From Streptomyces sp. NBS 14/10 (GTDB lineage Bacteria > Actinomycetota > Actinomycetes > Streptomycetales > Streptomycetaceae), in assembly GCF_002224125.1 (NCBI RefSeq), contig NZ_NCSM01000005.1, positions 62,001 to 126,000 of the forward strand: a DNA stretch of 64,000 bases. The letters are read 5' to 3'. Shown here piece after piece: positions 40,707 to 52,029 of the stretch. The notes under the pieces are model-generated. The model saw only the letters and a program-made list of their open reading frames with translations, had not been told where the DNA came from and did not search any database. Numbering within the stretch: position 1 is the stretch's first letter; each line of letters opens with the position of its first letter. A program made the translations under genes and the position numbers.

Positions 40707-43633
40707 CCGACCAGCACTTCCGGCTCCAGCCATTCCGGCTCCGGCACGGGGGCCGTATCGACCGCGGCACCGTGCTCCGCTTCACCGTCGACGGCCGGGA
40801 ACTGACCGGACACCCCGGAGACACCGTCGCCTCGGCGATGCTGGCGAACGGGCTCGTCGAGGTCGCTCCATCGATCTACCGCGGCCGCCCGCGCGGCATC
40901 GTCTCGGCGGGCGTCGAGGAGCCCAACGCCCTGCTGCAGATCGACGGCCCGCACTCGGAGGGCATGCTGCCGGCGACGACGGCAGAGCTGTACGACGGCC
41001 TGTCCGCCACGACGCTGTCCGGAATGGGCCGGCTCGACCCGGCCCCCGACCCCGCCGGCTACGACAAGAAGTACGTCCACACCGACGTCCTGGTCATCGG
41101 TGCCGGACCGGCCGGGCTCGCCGCCGCTGCCGCTGCCGCCGGCTCCGGCGCCCGTGTGATCCTCGTCGACGACCAGCCCGAACCCGGCGGTTCGCTGCTC
41201 TCCGGGCGCACCGAGACGGTCGGCGCGCAGACCGCCCTCGAGTGGGTCGCCGAGGTGCGCGCGGCACTCGACGCCGCACCCGAGGTCGTCGTGTTGCGGC
41301 GCACCACGGCGTTCGGCAGTTACGACGACAACTATGTGCTGGCCCTCCAGCGGCGCACCGACCATCTCGGGGCCGACGCCCCCGCTCCGGCGGGTGCGTC
41401 GGCGGGTGTCTCGCGCCAGCGGCTGTGGCACATCCGGGCCCGCCAGGTGGTGCTGGCGACCGGCGCCCACGAGCGTCCGCTGGTCTTCGCCGGCAACGAC
41501 CGCCCCGGGGTCATGCTCGCCGCGGCCGTGCGCTCGTACCTCAGCCGATACGCCGTAACCCCGGGCTCGCGGGCCGTGGTGAGCACGACCAACGACAGCG
41601 CCTATGACACGGTCGCCGATCTCCACGCCGCCGGGATCGACATCGCCGCCGTCGTGGACGCGCGCCCCGAACTGTCCCACCGGGCCGCCGAGGTCGCCGT
41701 GGCAACCGGGGTACGGGTGCTGAGGGGCAGCGCGGTGGTCGACACCACGGGCGACAGCCGGCTCACCGGCGTCACCGTCCAAGCCCTCGACGAGGGCGGG
41801 CAACTCACCGGTGAACCGGAGTCGTTCGCCTGCGACCTGCTCGCCGTCTCGGGCGGCTGGAGCCCGGTGGTGCATCTGCACAGCCAGCGCCAGGGCCGGC
41901 TGCGCTGGGACGAGGACCTGGCCGCCTTCGTCCCCGACGGCACCGTACGGGACCAGCAGGTCGTCGGCGCGGCCCGCGGGACGTACGGCCTCGACGGCGC
42001 TCTGGCCGAAGGGGCCCGGGCCGGTGCGCGCGCGGCCACGGACGCCGGGTTCCCGGTTCCCGTGCCCGCACCGCCGTACGACGACGCCCGGCCGGGGGCC
42101 GGAGCGGGCCCGGTGCGCGCACTGTGGCTGGTGCCCGCTCCCGGCGGTGAACCCGGCAGCTGGGACACCCACTTCGTCGACCTGCAGCGCGACGTCACCG
42201 TCGCCGATGTCCGGCGGTCCACCGGAGCCGGTATGCGCGGTGTCGAACACGTCAAGCGCTACACCTCGCTCGGTACGGCGAACGACCAGGGCAAGACCTC
42301 CGGCGTCAACGCGATCGGTGTGATCGCCGAGGCCCTTGGCACAAGCGCCTCACCCGGAGAGATCGGCACCACGGCCTACCGGGCTCCGTACACCCCGGTG
42401 GCCTTCGCCGCCCTGGCCGGGCGTGAGCGAGGCGACCTGTTCGATCCGGAGCGCACGACCTCCATCCACAGCTGGCATATCGCGCACGGGGCGGTGTTCG
42501 AGGACGTCGGGCAGTGGAAGCGCCCCTGGTACTACCCCCGGCCCGGTGAGGACATGGACGAGGCAGTGGCCCGCGAGTGCCGGGCGGCCCGTGAGGGCGT
42601 CGCCTTCATGGACGCCTCCACCCTCGGCAAGATCGAGATCTGGGGCGCGGACGCGGGTGAATTCCTCAACCGCATCTACACCAACGCCTTCAAAAAGCTG
42701 GCGCCCGGCCTCGCCCGCTACGGCGTGATGTGCAAGCCCGACGGGATGATCTTCGACGACGGTGTGACGCTGCGCCTCGAGGACAACCGCTACTTCATGA
42801 CCACCACGACCGGTGGCGCCGCCGCGGTCCTGGATTGGCTGGAGGAGTGGCTGCAGACCGAGTGGCCCGAACTCGACGTCCACTGCACCTCGGTGACCGA
42901 ACAGTGGGCGACCATCGCCGTGGTCGGCCCCCAGTCGCGCCAGGTCGTCGCCCGACTCGCCCCCGACGTCGACCTGTCCGCCGAGGCATTCCCCTTCATG
43001 GCCTTCCGCGAGACCACCCTGGCCTCCGGTGTGCCGGCCCGTATCTGCCGGATCTCCTTCTCCGGCGAACTCGCCTACGAGATCAACGTCTCCGCGTGGT
43101 ACGGCCTGGCCGTCTGGGAGCAGGTGTACGAGGCCGGGCAGCCGTACGGCATCACCCCGTACGGCACCGAGACCATGCACGTCCTGCGGGCCGAGAAGGG
43201 CTACATCATCGTCGGCCAGGACACCGACGGCACCGTCACCCCGCAGGACGCGGGCATGTCCTGGGTGGTCTCGAAGCAGAAGGACTTCGTCGGAAAGCGG
43301 TCCTACTCCCGCGCCGACACCTCCCGCACCGACCGCAAACAGCTCGTCGGCCTGCTGCCGAGCGACGGCAGGACCCGGCTCCCCGAGGGCACCCAGCTCG
43401 TGGCGCCGGACGTGCCCATCACCCCCGAGGCCGGGCCGGTGCCGATGCTCGGCCATGTCACCTCCAGCTACCACAGCCCGGCCCTCGGCCGCCCCTTCGC
43501 CCTCGCCCTCGTCGCCGACGGGCGGGCGAGGATCGGCGAGACCCTGCTCGCCCCGGTGGGCCAGGACCTGGTGCCCGTCCTGGTGGCCGACTCCGTCCTC
43601 TACGACCCCGAAGGGACCAAGCGAGATGGCTGA
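40703..43633 (+). CDS. soxA: Sarcosine oxidase alpha subunit
   Basis: A 976-residue subunit. Residues 1-about 100 are the 2Fe-2S-like Fer2_4 fold ([20 protein letters not shown]), which in sarcosine oxidase has no cluster. Residues about 110-500 bind NAD ([20 protein letters not shown]). The C-terminal half is a folate-binding aminomethyltransferase (GcvT-like) domain: [59 protein letters not shown]. It would pass the methyl-derived carbon to THF. The gene overlaps soxD by 4 nt and soxG by 8 nt. Confidence 0.95.
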   Translation: MTDQHFRLQPFRLRHGGRIDRGTVLRFTVDGRELTGHPGDTVASAMLANGLVEVAPSIYRGRPRGIVSAGVEEPNALLQIDGPHSEGMLPATTAELYDGLSATTLSGMGRLDPAPDPAGYDKKYVHTDVLVIGAGPAGLAAAAAAAGSGARVILVDDQPEPGGSLLSGRTETVGAQTALEWVAEVRAALDAAPEVVVLRRTTAFGSYDDNYVLALQRRTDHLGADAPAPAGASAGVSRQRLWHIRARQVVLATGAHERPLVFAGNDRPGVMLAAAVRSYLSRYAVTPGSRAVVSTTNDSAYDTVADLHAAGIDIAAVVDARPELSHRAAEVAVATGVRVLRGSAVVDTTGDSRLTGVTVQALDEGGQLTGEPESFACDLLAVSGGWSPVVHLHSQRQGRLRWDEDLAAFVPDGTVRDQQVVGAARGTYGLDGALAEGARAGARAATDAGFPVPVPAPPYDDARPGAGAGPVRALWLVPAPGGEPGSWDTHFVDLQRDVTVADVRRSTGAGMRGVEHVKRYTSLGTANDQGKTSGVNAIGVIAEALGTSASPGEIGTTAYRAPYTPVAFAALAGRERGDLFDPERTTSIHSWHIAHGAVFEDVGQWKRPWYYPRPGEDMDEAVARECRAAREGVAFMDASTLGKIEIWGADAGEFLNRIYTNAFKKLAPGLARYGVMCKPDGMIFDDGVTLRLEDNRYFMTTTTGGAAAVLDWLEEWLQTEWPELDVHCTSVTEQWATIAVVGPQSRQVVARLAPDVDLSAEAFPFMAFRETTLASGVPARICRISFSGELAYEINVSAWYGLAVWEQVYEAGQPYGITPYGTETMHVLRAEKGYIIVGQDTDGTVTPQDAGMSWVVSKQKDFVGKRSYSRADTSRTDRKQLVGLLPSDGRTRLPEGTQLVAPDVPITPEAGPVPMLGHVTSSYHSPALGRPFALALVADGRARIGETLLAPVGQDLVPVLVADSVLYDPEGTKRDG

Positions 43634-44255
43634 CCTGACGACCGACGCAGACGCCGGGACCGCGGCACTGCGCCGGAGCCCCCTGGCACATCTGGAGGAG
43701 CGGATGCGCGCCGCCGCCGTCAGCGGCAGCCGTGGCGTCACGCTGACCGAGTGGCCGTTCATCACGATGGTGAACGTGCGCGTCGACCCCGCCTCCGAGG
43801 CGGCCGACCGCGTCGAGAAGGCCCTGGGTGCGCCGCTCCCACGGCAGTGCGGGCAGACCGCCGCGTCCGGCCCCCATACGGTCGTCTGGCTCGGCCCCGA
43901 CGAATGGCTCGTCCTGTCCCAGGCCGAAAGCACCGCCGTGGCCGCCGAGTTGCGGGACGCCCTCGCGGGGGCCCCGGGCTCGGTCGTCGACGTCTCGGCG
44001 AACCGCACCACGCTGGAGCTGAGCGGCTGGGCCGCCCGGCAGGTGCTCGACAAGGGCTGCCCGCTGGACCTGCACCCCCGCGCATTCGGGCCCGGCCAGG
44101 CGGTGTCGACCACCGTGGGACCTGTCGCGGTGCTGCTCTGGCAGGTCGACGACGCACCGACGTATCGGCTCTTCCCGCGGTCGTCGTTCGCCGACTACCT
44201 GGCGCGCTGGCTCATCGACGCGATGAGCGAGTACCACGGCCCGGAGGTGCCCTGA
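43626..44255 (+). CDS. soxG: Sarcosine oxidase gamma subunit
   Basis: A 209-residue subunit with the family pattern [80 protein letters not shown] and [14 protein letters not shown]. It is related to the folate domain of the alpha subunit and is structural. ATG 43626 overlaps the soxA end, with AAGGGA upstream, so it is translationally coupled. It closes the operon; no obvious terminator follows. Confidence 0.93.
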   Translation: MADLTTDADAGTAALRRSPLAHLEERMRAAAVSGSRGVTLTEWPFITMVNVRVDPASEAADRVEKALGAPLPRQCGQTAASGPHTVVWLGPDEWLVLSQAESTAVAAELRDALAGAPGSVVDVSANRTTLELSGWAARQVLDKGCPLDLHPRAFGPGQAVSTTVGPVAVLLWQVDDAPTYRLFPRSSFADYLARWLIDAMSEYHGPEVP

Positions 44256-44411
44256 GGCGGGTCGTGTGCCGCATCAACCACGCCCACCGCCTACCGGCAG
44301 ACAACCAAGGCCTGAGGCCGGACGGCGCGCAGCGAGGGTGGCCTTCTGATGGAACACTGGGACGTGATCGAGGAAGGAGCCTCCCGACGACTTTCCCGAG
44401 GAGCGCCGAGA

Positions 44412-45437
44412 ATGAGTACCTATCGAGTCATGCAGGTGACTGCCCCGAACGGCACATTCGAACTCGCCGAGCGGGAGGTGCCACAGCCGGGTTTCGGCCA
44501 GGTCAGGATCGCCGTGGAGGCATGCGGCATCTGCCACTCCGACGCACTTTTCGTGAGCGGTGGGCTACCGGGCGTATCGTTCCCCGAGGTGCCCGGACAC
44601 GAGATCGCCGGACACATCGAGGAGCTGGGCGAAGGCACTCAGGACCGTGGATGGCAGGTCGGTGACCGGGTCTCGGTCGGCTGGTTCGGGGGCAGCTGCG
44701 GTCATTGCACGTCCTGCCGGAAGGGCGACTTCATCGTCTGCCGGAATCTGAAGGTCCCGGGGTGGGCGTACGACGGAGGATTCGCCGAGAAGGTGATCGC
44801 GCCCGTCGACGCCCTGGCCCGCGTACCCGACGGACTGGCGCCGGGCGACGCGGGGCCGATGGCCTGCGCGGGCGTGACCGTCTTCAACGGGCTGCGGCGC
44901 AGCTCCGGCCACCCCGGGGACACGGTCGCGGTGCTCGGCCTCGGCGGCCTCGGGCACCTCGGAGTGCAGTACGCGGTCGCGATGGGCTTCGAGACCGTGG
45001 GGATCGCCCGCGGCTCCGAGAAGGCCGACTTCGCCAGGCAGCTCGGCGCCCATCACTACATCGACAGCACCTCGGGCACTCCGGTCGCCGATGCGCTGCA
45101 GTCCCTGGGCGGCGCCAAGGTCGTCCTGGCCACCGCGGGGAGCTCCGAGGCGATCACAGCCACCGTGGACGGCCTGACCCCCCGCGGGGAGCTGGTGGTG
45201 ATCGGCGCGGACACCACACCGATGGGCATCAGCCCGGCCCAGATCCTCATGGACGCTCACGTCGTCCGGGGCCACCCGTCCGGCACCTCGCAGGACGTGG
45301 AGGACACGATGGCGTTCAGCGCCCTGCACGACATCCGCCCGATGACCGAGCCCGTGCCGCTGGACCGTGCGGACGAGGCGTACCAGAAGATGCTTGCCGG
45401 CAAGGCGCGCTTCCGGATGGTGCTCACGGTCGGCTGA
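44412..45437 (+). CDS. Zinc-dependent alcohol dehydrogenase
   Basis: A 341-residue medium-chain alcohol dehydrogenase. The catalytic zinc ligands are in EACGICHSDALFV, GHE and the later ACAGVTVFNGL. The structural zinc lobe has four cysteines (SCGHCTSCRKGDFIVC), and the NAD fold carries VAVLGLGGLGHLGVQYAVAM. It resembles bacterial AdhA/AdhP enzymes and some formaldehyde-active dehydrogenases. GAGGAG lies 9 nt before ATG 44412. About 155 bp separate it from soxG, so it may be a separate unit. Removing formaldehyde released during demethylation would fit the context, but is not shown. Confidence 0.9.
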   Translation: MSTYRVMQVTAPNGTFELAEREVPQPGFGQVRIAVEACGICHSDALFVSGGLPGVSFPEVPGHEIAGHIEELGEGTQDRGWQVGDRVSVGWFGGSCGHCTSCRKGDFIVCRNLKVPGWAYDGGFAEKVIAPVDALARVPDGLAPGDAGPMACAGVTVFNGLRRSSGHPGDTVAVLGLGGLGHLGVQYAVAMGFETVGIARGSEKADFARQLGAHHYIDSTSGTPVADALQSLGGAKVVLATAGSSEAITATVDGLTPRGELVVIGADTTPMGISPAQILMDAHVVRGHPSGTSQDVEDTMAFSALHDIRPMTEPVPLDRADEAYQKMLAGKARFRMVLTVG

Positions 45438-45468
45438 CACCCGTCAGCCGGTACGGCTCGATCGCGTA

Positions 45469-46323
45469 CTACCTCTCCGCGGCAGCCACGCCCGCCTTGT
45501 CGAGCAGTGGCTGGAGGGCGTCGATGAGGGGGCCGGGGGCGACGAGGCCCCCTGTCGGGCTCTCTCCGGCCTCGAACTCACCGACCTCAACGCCGACGAC
45601 CTCGTGCTGGGCGATCATGTCGGCGATGGACTTGAGGTCATTGAGCGTGAGGCCTCCGGGCACGATGTAGTCGGTCGGCACGATGCCGGGGTCGAGGACG
45701 TCGCAGTCGAGGTGTACGTACACCGGGCGGCCGGCGATCGCGGTCTGCAGCCTGGCCGTGATGTCGGGGCCCACTCCGACGAGCGTGATCACACCATCGT
45801 CGATCAACGACTGCTCGGGCGGGTCGATGTCGCGGGCGCCGCAGAGGATCACGTTTTCAGTCCTGAGTCCGTCACCGATGCCGGTGTGCCACATCCCCAG
45901 CGGCCCGCTCAGCGCGAGGCCGCCCAGGTAGCCGGTCGTGGTGTTCCGCGGGGTGTTCAGGTCGGCGTGCGCGTCGAACCAGATGACGACCGCATCAGGA
46001 CGATGTCTGGCGACGACCGGAAGGGTCGCCAGGGCGACGGCACACCGGCTCAGCGCGGTGATCGGCGTACCGCCGTCACGGAAGATCCGCTCGTACTGCT
46101 CGGCCATCGCCAGAAGTGCGGGGTGCGCCGCCGCGAGTTCGTCGTCCCAGTTCGTGCGGAGCGCGGGCTCAGGCGATCCGACCACGACCGGGGCAACCTT
46201 CAGGCGGGACGCGAGTTCGGCGGCGATCATCCCTGAGCCCTGCATCGCGCGGTCGTTGTGATCACCGGCGCGGGCGGCGAAGTGGGTAATCACCGGCGGC
46301 TTTCGGGTGGTCGAGGTGGCCAT
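45469..46323 (-). CDS. Arginase/agmatinase-family protein
   Basis: A 284-residue ureohydrolase-fold protein. Two metal motifs are canonical: VIWFDAHADLNTPRNTTTG and VHLDCDVLDPGIVPTDY. The first motif, usually GGDHS, is replaced by a segment reading SRCAVALATLPVVARH, so one Mn ligand is probably absent or altered. This form occurs in rarer arginase-like groups. GGAGAG lies 9 nt before ATG 46323. It converges on the alcohol dehydrogenase. A role on a guanidino or formamido compound is possible; agmatinase activity should not be assumed. Confidence 0.8.
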   Translation of the reverse strand: MATSTTRKPPVITHFAARAGDHNDRAMQGSGMIAAELASRLKVAPVVVGSPEPALRTNWDDELAAAHPALLAMAEQYERIFRDGGTPITALSRCAVALATLPVVARHRPDAVVIWFDAHADLNTPRNTTTGYLGGLALSGPLGMWHTGIGDGLRTENVILCGARDIDPPEQSLIDDGVITLVGVGPDITARLQTAIAGRPVYVHLDCDVLDPGIVPTDYIVPGGLTLNDLKSIADMIAQHEVVGVEVGEFEAGESPTGGLVAPGPLIDALQPLLDKAGVAAAER

Positions 46324-46491
46324 CGAGACTCGCTCTCCAGATGCGGGGACTGACACACCGACCGTATGGCCGGTCGATGTGGTGAAACAAACGACAAAGA
46401 GATTGCTCTGAGCGTCGGCAGCCGGTCTCCAGTCGCAGGACGTCATCTGCTGTCGCTCTTGCCGTGGTGGCCGGGCGATAAGGTGTCCGCC

Positions 46492-47349
46492 ATGGTGACT
46501 GACGATCTTCCCGCCGATGTTCGTCGCACAGTGGACATGTTCCTGGCCACCGTCGACGAGCTGGCCCCAGGGTTGATCACCGGCTTCTACCTGGTCGGCT
46601 CCGTGGCCTTGGGCGACTTCCATCTCGGTGGCACTGGTCGCGGCCGACTCAGCACGGCGAGCGACATCGACTTCATCGCGGTGACCGACCGTCGATGCAC
46701 CGGGGAGTCCCAGGAGGTGGCTGCGGTTGCGGAGGCGCACGCCCGTACGGTCGCCCGATTTCCCCGGCCGCACTTCGACGGTTCCGTCCTCACCTGGAGC
46801 GACCTCGCGACAGGGTCTGACGGCTGCTCAGACGTCCCCTGCGCACAAGAGAGCCGGTTCGTGCCGGCTGGACGGTTCGGCATCAACCCGGTGACATTCT
46901 GCGAGCTGGCCTGGCACGGCATCGCGGTGCGCGGGCCGCAGCCGGCCGAGGTGGATGTGTGGGCCGAGCGGGAAGCCTTGCGGGCCTTCACAGCCGACAA
47001 CCTCCGCTCCTACTGGCGGCCGTGGTGGCAGCGGAAGCGACAGCCCCGCCCCCTGGCCCTTGCCATCGGACTCAGCGGGTGGTTCCCCGTGTGGGCGGTG
47101 CTCGGCGTAAGCCGGCTGCATTACACGCTCGCCACCGGTGCCATGACCTCCAAGTGCGGCGCAGGCCAGTACGCGCAGAAAACGTTCGACCCGCGTTGGC
47201 ACCGCATCGTCGAGGAGAGCCTGGCCTTGCGTACGAGCGGTGCGCAGGGCCGTCGCCACTACCGCAACCCCCTGGCCCGCCGCCGCGACACTCTCGCCTT
47301 CCTGGACGCCGTTATCGACTCCGCACTCGCACTGGACACCGCACCCTGA
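46492..47349 (+). CDS. Nucleotidyltransferase (AadA-like) protein
   Basis: A 285-residue protein. The N-terminal nucleotidyltransferase fold shows ITGFYLVGSVALGDF and TASDIDFIAVTD, giving the GS...DxD catalytic pattern of polymerase-beta-like transferases. The C-terminal helical domain (RFGINPVTFCELAWHGIAVR, YWRPWWQRKRQP) resembles the DUF4111 region of AadA-type aminoglycoside adenylyltransferases. Resistance to a drug is therefore possible, but related proteins in Streptomyces are uncharacterised. AAGGTG lies 9 nt before ATG 46492. It is transcribed alone, divergent from the arginase-like gene. Confidence 0.78.
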   Translation: MVTDDLPADVRRTVDMFLATVDELAPGLITGFYLVGSVALGDFHLGGTGRGRLSTASDIDFIAVTDRRCTGESQEVAAVAEAHARTVARFPRPHFDGSVLTWSDLATGSDGCSDVPCAQESRFVPAGRFGINPVTFCELAWHGIAVRGPQPAEVDVWAEREALRAFTADNLRSYWRPWWQRKRQPRPLALAIGLSGWFPVWAVLGVSRLHYTLATGAMTSKCGAGQYAQKTFDPRWHRIVEESLALRTSGAQGRRHYRNPLARRRDTLAFLDAVIDSALALDTAP

Positions 47350-47373
47350 CCACCGCGCGCATCGGCCCGCACG

Positions 47374-48515
<1,142 letters not shown>

Positions 48516-48519
<4 letters not shown>

Positions 48520-48935
48520 TGATGAAAGCACTCCGTGATGGTGGGCTGCGCGGCCAGGAACGGGCGCACCTCGAGCCACTCGTGGATCGGCTTCCCGCCC
48601 GCCCCGGGGGCGGCCGACAGCTCCCCGGCCAGCTCGACGGCGCGCTCGTAGCTGTCGACGTCGATGATCATCCAGCCGGCGATGAGGTCCTTGGTCTCCG
48701 CGAACGGTCCGTCGGTGACCGGCGGGCGCCCTTCACCGTCGTAGCGGACCCACGCCCCCTCGGGCGCGAGCGCCTGACCGCCGACGAACTCGCCGGTCTT
48801 CTCCAGCCGGGCCGCGAAGTCGTTCATGTACTGCACATGCGCCGAGATCTCCTCCGGCGTCCACTGGTCCATCGGCACGTCGTTGACCGAAGCCGGGGCG
48901 CCGCGGTAGTGCTTCAGCAGCAGGTACTTGGCCAT
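48516..48935 (-). CDS. DGPF-motif YCII-related protein
   Basis: A 139-residue protein with an alpha/beta YCII-like fold, containing PPVTDGPFAETKDLIAGWMI, the motif that names the DGPF group. It is the standard partner and regulatory target of ECF42 sigma factors; its biochemical function is not known. ATG 48935 has GAGGAG 7 nt upstream. A promoter resembling the ECF42 consensus lies about 50 bp upstream, suggesting that the sigma factor activates this operon. Confidence 0.92.
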
Positions 48936-48987
48936 CGTGGTTCTCCTCGGTGCTGATGCGACCCATTGTGGTCGCGTTCATTACGGG

Positions 48988-49014
48988 GACGGAGCCGGTC
49001 ACAGGTTCTCGACA
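48988..49014 (-). promoter_or_regulatory. Putative ECF42-dependent promoter
   Basis: Read leftward: TGTCGA (49014-49009), a 17-nt spacer, then CGTC (48991-48988), about 50 nt before the DGPF start. As I recall it, the described ECF42 motif is TGTCGA at -35 and CG(A/T)C at -10; the match is exact. Confidence 0.6.
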
Positions 49015-49259
49015 TCGCCGTCCGAATTTTTTTGGGCTCTCGTGGATGAGCCCAGCTAAGCCGTCTCGCGGTGTCCGGGTCAATCAGACGCCGTGCAGCC
49101 AGGCGCGGGTGGTGCCGGGTACCGAGCCGGGGTACGTCGCCTCGGGGCGCACACGAGATCGGCGCGCTCGACCGGCAGGCCGTCGGCCGCCGAGGACGCC
49201 GACAGACTGATCAAGAATCGAGAAGCGCCGCTCCCCCGGCCGTAGTTAGCGTGACTGCC
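49015..49259. other. Intergenic, hairpin near 49030 but no gene
   Basis: This completes a 324-bp gap between the divergent DGPF and MFS genes. GGGCTC-N8-GAGCCC (about 49034-49053) beside a T-run is the only structure seen. TAGTTA about 11 nt before the MFS start may be part of its promoter. Confidence 0.4.
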
Positions 49260-50543
49260 ATGGAGCTGAGACGAGACCGATCCCAGGCGCACCTTCACAA
49301 AGTCCCCTCGATGTTCGGACGTCTCATTCCCTCCGCATACCGACCAGTGCTCGCCAACCGGGTGTTCCGGCGGCTGATCCTCGGCTTCGCGGTCTCGTAC
49401 CTCGGGGACGGGATGAGCTTCGTCGCGGTGGCGTGGCTCGCCATCGAGCTCGCACCGCAAGCCGCCACCGGGCTGTGGGTCGGCGGCGCGGTGGCCGCCT
49501 ACACGTTGCCGGGCGTGGTCGGCGCGCTGGCGTTCGGCCGCCGCCTGCGCCGGGTGCCGGCCAGACGGCTGCTGCTCGCCGACAACACGGTACGCGCCGT
49601 GTTCCTCGGCGCCGTACCGCTCGCCTGGCTCGCAGGGCTGCTCACCCCGCCGCTGTACGTCGTGGTGCTCGCGGTGTCCTCCCTGCTGCACGCATGGGGC
49701 AGCGCGGGCAAGTACACCATGCTGGCCGAGCTGCTGCCCGACGAGCAGCGGCTCGCCGCGAACACCCTCGTCAGCTCGGTCAACTTCGCTGCCACGATCG
49801 CCGGGCCGGCGATCGCCGGTGTTCTGGTGACGTACGTCAGCTCCGCGCTCGTGCTCGGCCTGGACGCTCTCACCTACCTCTTCCTCGCCGTGCTCATCGC
49901 GCGCACCCGGCTGCCGGACTCGAGGGAAGCGGAGGTCTCCGCCGTCGACCAGGCAGCCGCCCGTGGCGGGCTCGCGTTGCTGCGATCCCATCCCGAGCTG
50001 CTCGGGCTGCTGACCCTCACCTGGTTCTTCAACCTGCTGTACGGCCCGGTCGAGGTCGCCCTGCCGCTCCATGTGACGAACGACCTGCACGCGCCGGGCA
50101 CGCTGCTCGGCCTCTACTGGATGCTGTTCGGCATCGGTGCGCTGCTCGGCGGGCTCGCGGCCGGCGCGCTGCGGCAGCTGCCGCTGTGGCCTGTGACGGT
50201 GGGCATCGTGATCGGCTGGGGGCTGTCGCTGCTGCCGTTCGGGTTCGACGTGCCGACGGCCGTCACCGTCGTGTGCTTCGCGATCGGCGGTGCGATCTAC
50301 GGGCCGTTCGTCGCGCTCTCGGTGACACTCATGCAGGCGAAGTCGCCACCGCAACACCTGGCCGCGATGCTCGCAGCCCGCAGCGCGGCACTGCTCACCG
50401 CCTCACCGCTCGGCACCGCGATCGGCGGACCGCTCACCGCGGCGCTGGGCCCGCGGGCGACACTCGGCGGCTCAGGGCTGGCCACCGTGGCAGTCGGCGT
50501 TGTTGCCTGCTTGCTGCTGCTGACCCGGCGCAGAAACCCGTGA
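49260..50543 (+). CDS. MFS exporter
   Basis: A 427-residue protein with 12 predicted spans. LGFAVSYLGDGMSFVAVAWL at the first span and AKYTMLAEL-like and GPAIAGVLVTYVSS segments mark the MFS_3/enterobactin-exporter-like group of drug and siderophore exporters; the N-terminus is cytoplasmic and basic (MELRRDRSQAHLHK). ATG 49260 has no ribosome binding site, so it may be near-leaderless; ATG 49311 is an alternative that keeps all spans. The PadR gene follows after 99 bp in the same direction, a frequent exporter/repressor pairing. Confidence 0.83.
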   Translation: MELRRDRSQAHLHKVPSMFGRLIPSAYRPVLANRVFRRLILGFAVSYLGDGMSFVAVAWLAIELAPQAATGLWVGGAVAAYTLPGVVGALAFGRRLRRVPARRLLLADNTVRAVFLGAVPLAWLAGLLTPPLYVVVLAVSSLLHAWGSAGKYTMLAELLPDEQRLAANTLVSSVNFAATIAGPAIAGVLVTYVSSALVLGLDALTYLFLAVLIARTRLPDSREAEVSAVDQAAARGGLALLRSHPELLGLLTLTWFFNLLYGPVEVALPLHVTNDLHAPGTLLGLYWMLFGIGALLGGLAAGALRQLPLWPVTVGIVIGWGLSLLPFGFDVPTAVTVVCFAIGGAIYGPFVALSVTLMQAKSPPQHLAAMLAARSAALLTASPLGTAIGGPLTAALGPRATLGGSGLATVAVGVVACLLLLTRRRNP

Positions 50544-50567
50544 TGGTGCACGGAAGCGCGCGGCACC

Positions 50568-50585
50568 TACTCATCGATATGAGTA
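50568..50585. promoter_or_regulatory. PadR operator palindrome and promoter
   Basis: TACTCATCGATATGAGTA is a perfect 18-bp palindrome. TATGAT at 50600-50605 is a good -10, placing the palindrome over the -35 area of the padR-type gene. Probable autoregulatory site. Confidence 0.65.
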
Positions 50586-50642
50586 ATCATTTTCTTGAGT
50601 ATGATGCGGTACTGGATTGAGGAGAGAGAAGGAGCTGCTTCG

Positions 50643-51212
50643 ATGGCCTTGCGACATGCCGTCCTGGCGGCGCTGCTGGACGGCGAATACAGCGGATACC
50701 AGCTGTCGAAGGCGTTCGACGTCGGCGTCGCGAACTTCTGGCACGCCCTGCCCCAGCAGCTGTACGCCGAGCTGACCAAGCTGGAGAAGGAAGGGCTGGT
50801 CGCGGGCCGACAGGTGGTCCAGGAGACCCGGCCCAACAAGCGCCTGTTCCATGTCACCGACGCCGGCCGCGCCGAGCTGGAACAGTTCGCCGCGGCCGTC
50901 TCGAAGCCCTCGTTCATCCGCGACGACCTGCTGGTCAAGGTCCAGGTCGCCGACCGGATCGGCACCGCGTCAGTGATCGAGCAGCTCGAAGAGCGGGCAG
51001 CCGCGGCCGAGGCCAAGATCGAGCTTCTCGGCAATCTGCTGCGGCAGCTGCGCGGCGACACGGACGAAGAGGAGTTCCTACGCCGAGGCGCGCGAATCGG
51101 ACCGTACCTGACGTGTCTCCGCGGCCTGGCCTTTGAGCAGGGCCACCGGGACTGGTGCCTACGGATCACAGCTGTACTGCGGGAAAGGCAGACGACTGAT
51201 GCCAAGCGGTGA
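50643..51212 (+). CDS. PadR-family regulator
   Basis: A 189-residue regulator with an N-terminal winged helix (MALRHAVLAALLDGEYSGYQ, LSKAFDVGVANFWHALPQQL, YAELTKLEKEGLVAGRQVVQ, KRLFHVTDAGRAELEQF) and a C-terminal coiled-coil dimerisation helix (VIEQLEERAAAAEAKIELLG). This is the Vir/PadR subfamily 2 layout. AAGGAG lies 8 nt before ATG 50643. It overlaps the SGNH hydrolase gene by 14 nt. Likely controls the exporter, itself and the two genes after it; its ligand is unknown. Confidence 0.9.
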   Translation: MALRHAVLAALLDGEYSGYQLSKAFDVGVANFWHALPQQLYAELTKLEKEGLVAGRQVVQETRPNKRLFHVTDAGRAELEQFAAAVSKPSFIRDDLLVKVQVADRIGTASVIEQLEERAAAAEAKIELLGNLLRQLRGDTDEEEFLRRGARIGPYLTCLRGLAFEQGHRDWCLRITAVLRERQTTDAKR

Positions 51213-52029
51213 ATACCTGCGCTACGTCGCCCTGGGCGACAGCCAGACCGAAGGGCTGGGCGACGGGGACGACACCGTCGGCCTACGCGGCTTCGCCGAC
51301 CGGTTCGCCGAGCATCTCACAGCCGTCAACCCCGGGCTCCATTACGCCAATCTGGCCGTACGGGGACGTGTCGCACGCCAGGTCCACGCCGAACAGCTGG
51401 GCCCCGCCCTGGCCCTGCGCCCCGACCTGACCACCGTCGTCGCCGGGGTCAACGACCTGCTCCGGCCCCGGTTCGACGCCGCAGAGGTGGCCGGCCACCT
51501 GGAAGAGATGTTCGCCGCGCTCACCGCCGCCGGGGCCCAGGTGGTGACACTGACCTTCCCCGACGTGGGGAAGATCGCGCCCCTTGCCCGGCCCCTCAGG
51601 TCCCGGGTGTTCGACCTCAACACCCACATCCGCGCAGCGGCCGCCCGCCACGGGGTCACGGTCGCCGAAACCGGACGGCATGCCGTAGCCACCGACCCAC
51701 GGCTGTGGAGCGCGGACCGACTCCACGCCAGTCCCCTGGGCCACGAGCGGATCGCCGCAGCTCTCGCCGAAGCCATCCATCTCCCCGGGAGCGACGACAC
51801 GTGGACTCGCCCCCTGCCGCCACACGCGGTGCCCAGGGGCCGGCAAGCCGCAGCGGCCGAACTGCGCTGGGCGGCCGGGTTCCTCGGCCCCTGGCTCGGA
51901 CGCCGTCTGCGCGGTCGATCCTCCGGCGACGGCCGGACCGCAAAACGCCCCCAGCTCCTGCCCCTTGACGGACCCGGTGTGAGTGTGAAAACACGTCGGA
52001 GTCCGAAAGGGGCAGCGGATGGCGGGTGA
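51199..52029 (+). CDS. SGNH/GDSL hydrolase
   Basis: A 276-residue esterase-type protein without a signal peptide. Block I is YVALGDSQTEGLGDG (nucleophile Ser in GDS), block III is VVAGVNDLLRPR (GxND), and block V is SADRLHASPLGHERIA (DxxH). The GDSL group acts on esters or acyl groups; substrate unknown. The last 70 residues are basic and probably disordered (RRLRGRSSGDGR). It overlaps the PadR gene by 14 nt and the next gene by 11 nt, so the three are translationally linked. Confidence 0.86.
   Translation: MPSGEYLRYVALGDSQTEGLGDGDDTVGLRGFADRFAEHLTAVNPGLHYANLAVRGRVARQVHAEQLGPALALRPDLTTVVAGVNDLLRPRFDAAEVAGHLEEMFAALTAAGAQVVTLTFPDVGKIAPLARPLRSRVFDLNTHIRAAAARHGVTVAETGRHAVATDPRLWSADRLHASPLGHERIAAALAEAIHLPGSDDTWTRPLPPHAVPRGRQAAAAELRWAAGFLGPWLGRRLRGRSSGDGRTAKRPQLLPLDGPGVSVKTRRSPKGAADGG

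Noticed and set aside
49027..49055. T-rich hairpin as a terminator for the DGPF/sigma operon
   Set aside because: It lies upstream of that operon, and the run of T precedes the stem on the plus strand, so it has the wrong order for a terminator in either relevant direction.
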